Positions 37,759-37,780 of a DNA stretch of 37,780 nt are shown here, one piece after another. This DNA is from Guillardia theta CCMP2712 (Eukaryota > Cryptophyceae > Pyrenomonadales > Geminigeraceae): the NCBI RefSeq assembly GCF_000315625.1, contig NW_005434501.1, positions 64,313 to 102,092 on the forward strand. Direction: 5' to 3'. The notes beneath the pieces are model-generated. The model did no database searches and was not told where the DNA came from. It saw nothing but the letters and a program-made list of their open reading frames with translations. Made by a program: the position numbers and the translations under genes. The number at the start of each line of letters is the position of its first letter. Positions within the stretch are counted from its first letter, which is position 1.

Positions 37759-37780
37759 GTGAGGGGAGGGAGGGAGGGGA

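Overview
The window looks like nuclear DNA of a eukaryotic alga, most likely a cryptophyte of the Guillardia type (inference). Genes are dense, lie on both strands and are cut by many short GT-AG introns, mostly 35-110 nt. Coding exons are GC-rich and introns and spacers are full of microsatellites. Two proteins begin with a signal peptide whose predicted cleavage site is followed directly by Phe (TNA|FLHP at the MFS transporter, VAA|FAPTLS at the acetyltransferase). That is the classic bipartite plastid-targeting leader of algae with red-lineage complex plastids. There are no bacterial operons, rRNA, tRNA or CRISPR arrays, and no transposase was seen.

Layout. (1) 161-768 (-): first exon of a plastid-targeted MFS transporter. 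(2) 1461-5578 (-): a multi-exon protein with a zinc-finger-like stretch, a Phe-Gly/Ser/Ala-rich linker, a TKL/Tyr-like kinase domain that lacks its beta3 lysine, and a C-terminal RING finger. Two small upstream exons at 5817-6124 may belong to it or to another gene. (3) 6792-7836 (-): a secreted Cys-rich protein of unknown function, fully assembled from five exons. (4) 8937-16483 (+): a deubiquitinase with UBA, UIM, UIM and USP domains, resembling animal USP25/USP28. (5) 17966-25352 (+): an NHL-repeat ectodomain, one membrane helix and a Pro/Ser-rich tail, with very large microsatellites in its introns. (6) 26063-27756 (+): a coiled-coil and F-box-like protein; a 100-N assembly gap lies in its first intron. 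(7) 28053-29728 (-): a MEF2-like MADS-box transcription factor with repeated SRENSIG motifs. (8) 30731-32514 (-): a weakly resolved coiled-coil/membrane protein. (9) 33224-34506 (-): a complete eight-exon plastid-targeted GNAT acetyltransferase. (10) 35749-37758 (+): a sphingosine-kinase-like lipid kinase that runs off the window and is divergent from (9).

The spacers share an unexplained composite architecture: a tract rich in GGGGTA/TACCCC words (type A), usually next to an island of CCGG/GGCC-rich DNA (type B). The two best copies, 29.9-30.7 kb and 34.5-35.7 kb, have the same A-then-B order. This may be a dispersed non-coding element or a promoter architecture and is the most interesting unnamed structure here. 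The genes do not form one pathway. Three touch ubiquitin signalling (RING, USP, F-box), which may be chance.

Gene models were built by hand from reading frames, splice-site consensus and phase. Domain calls are far more secure than individual exon borders.
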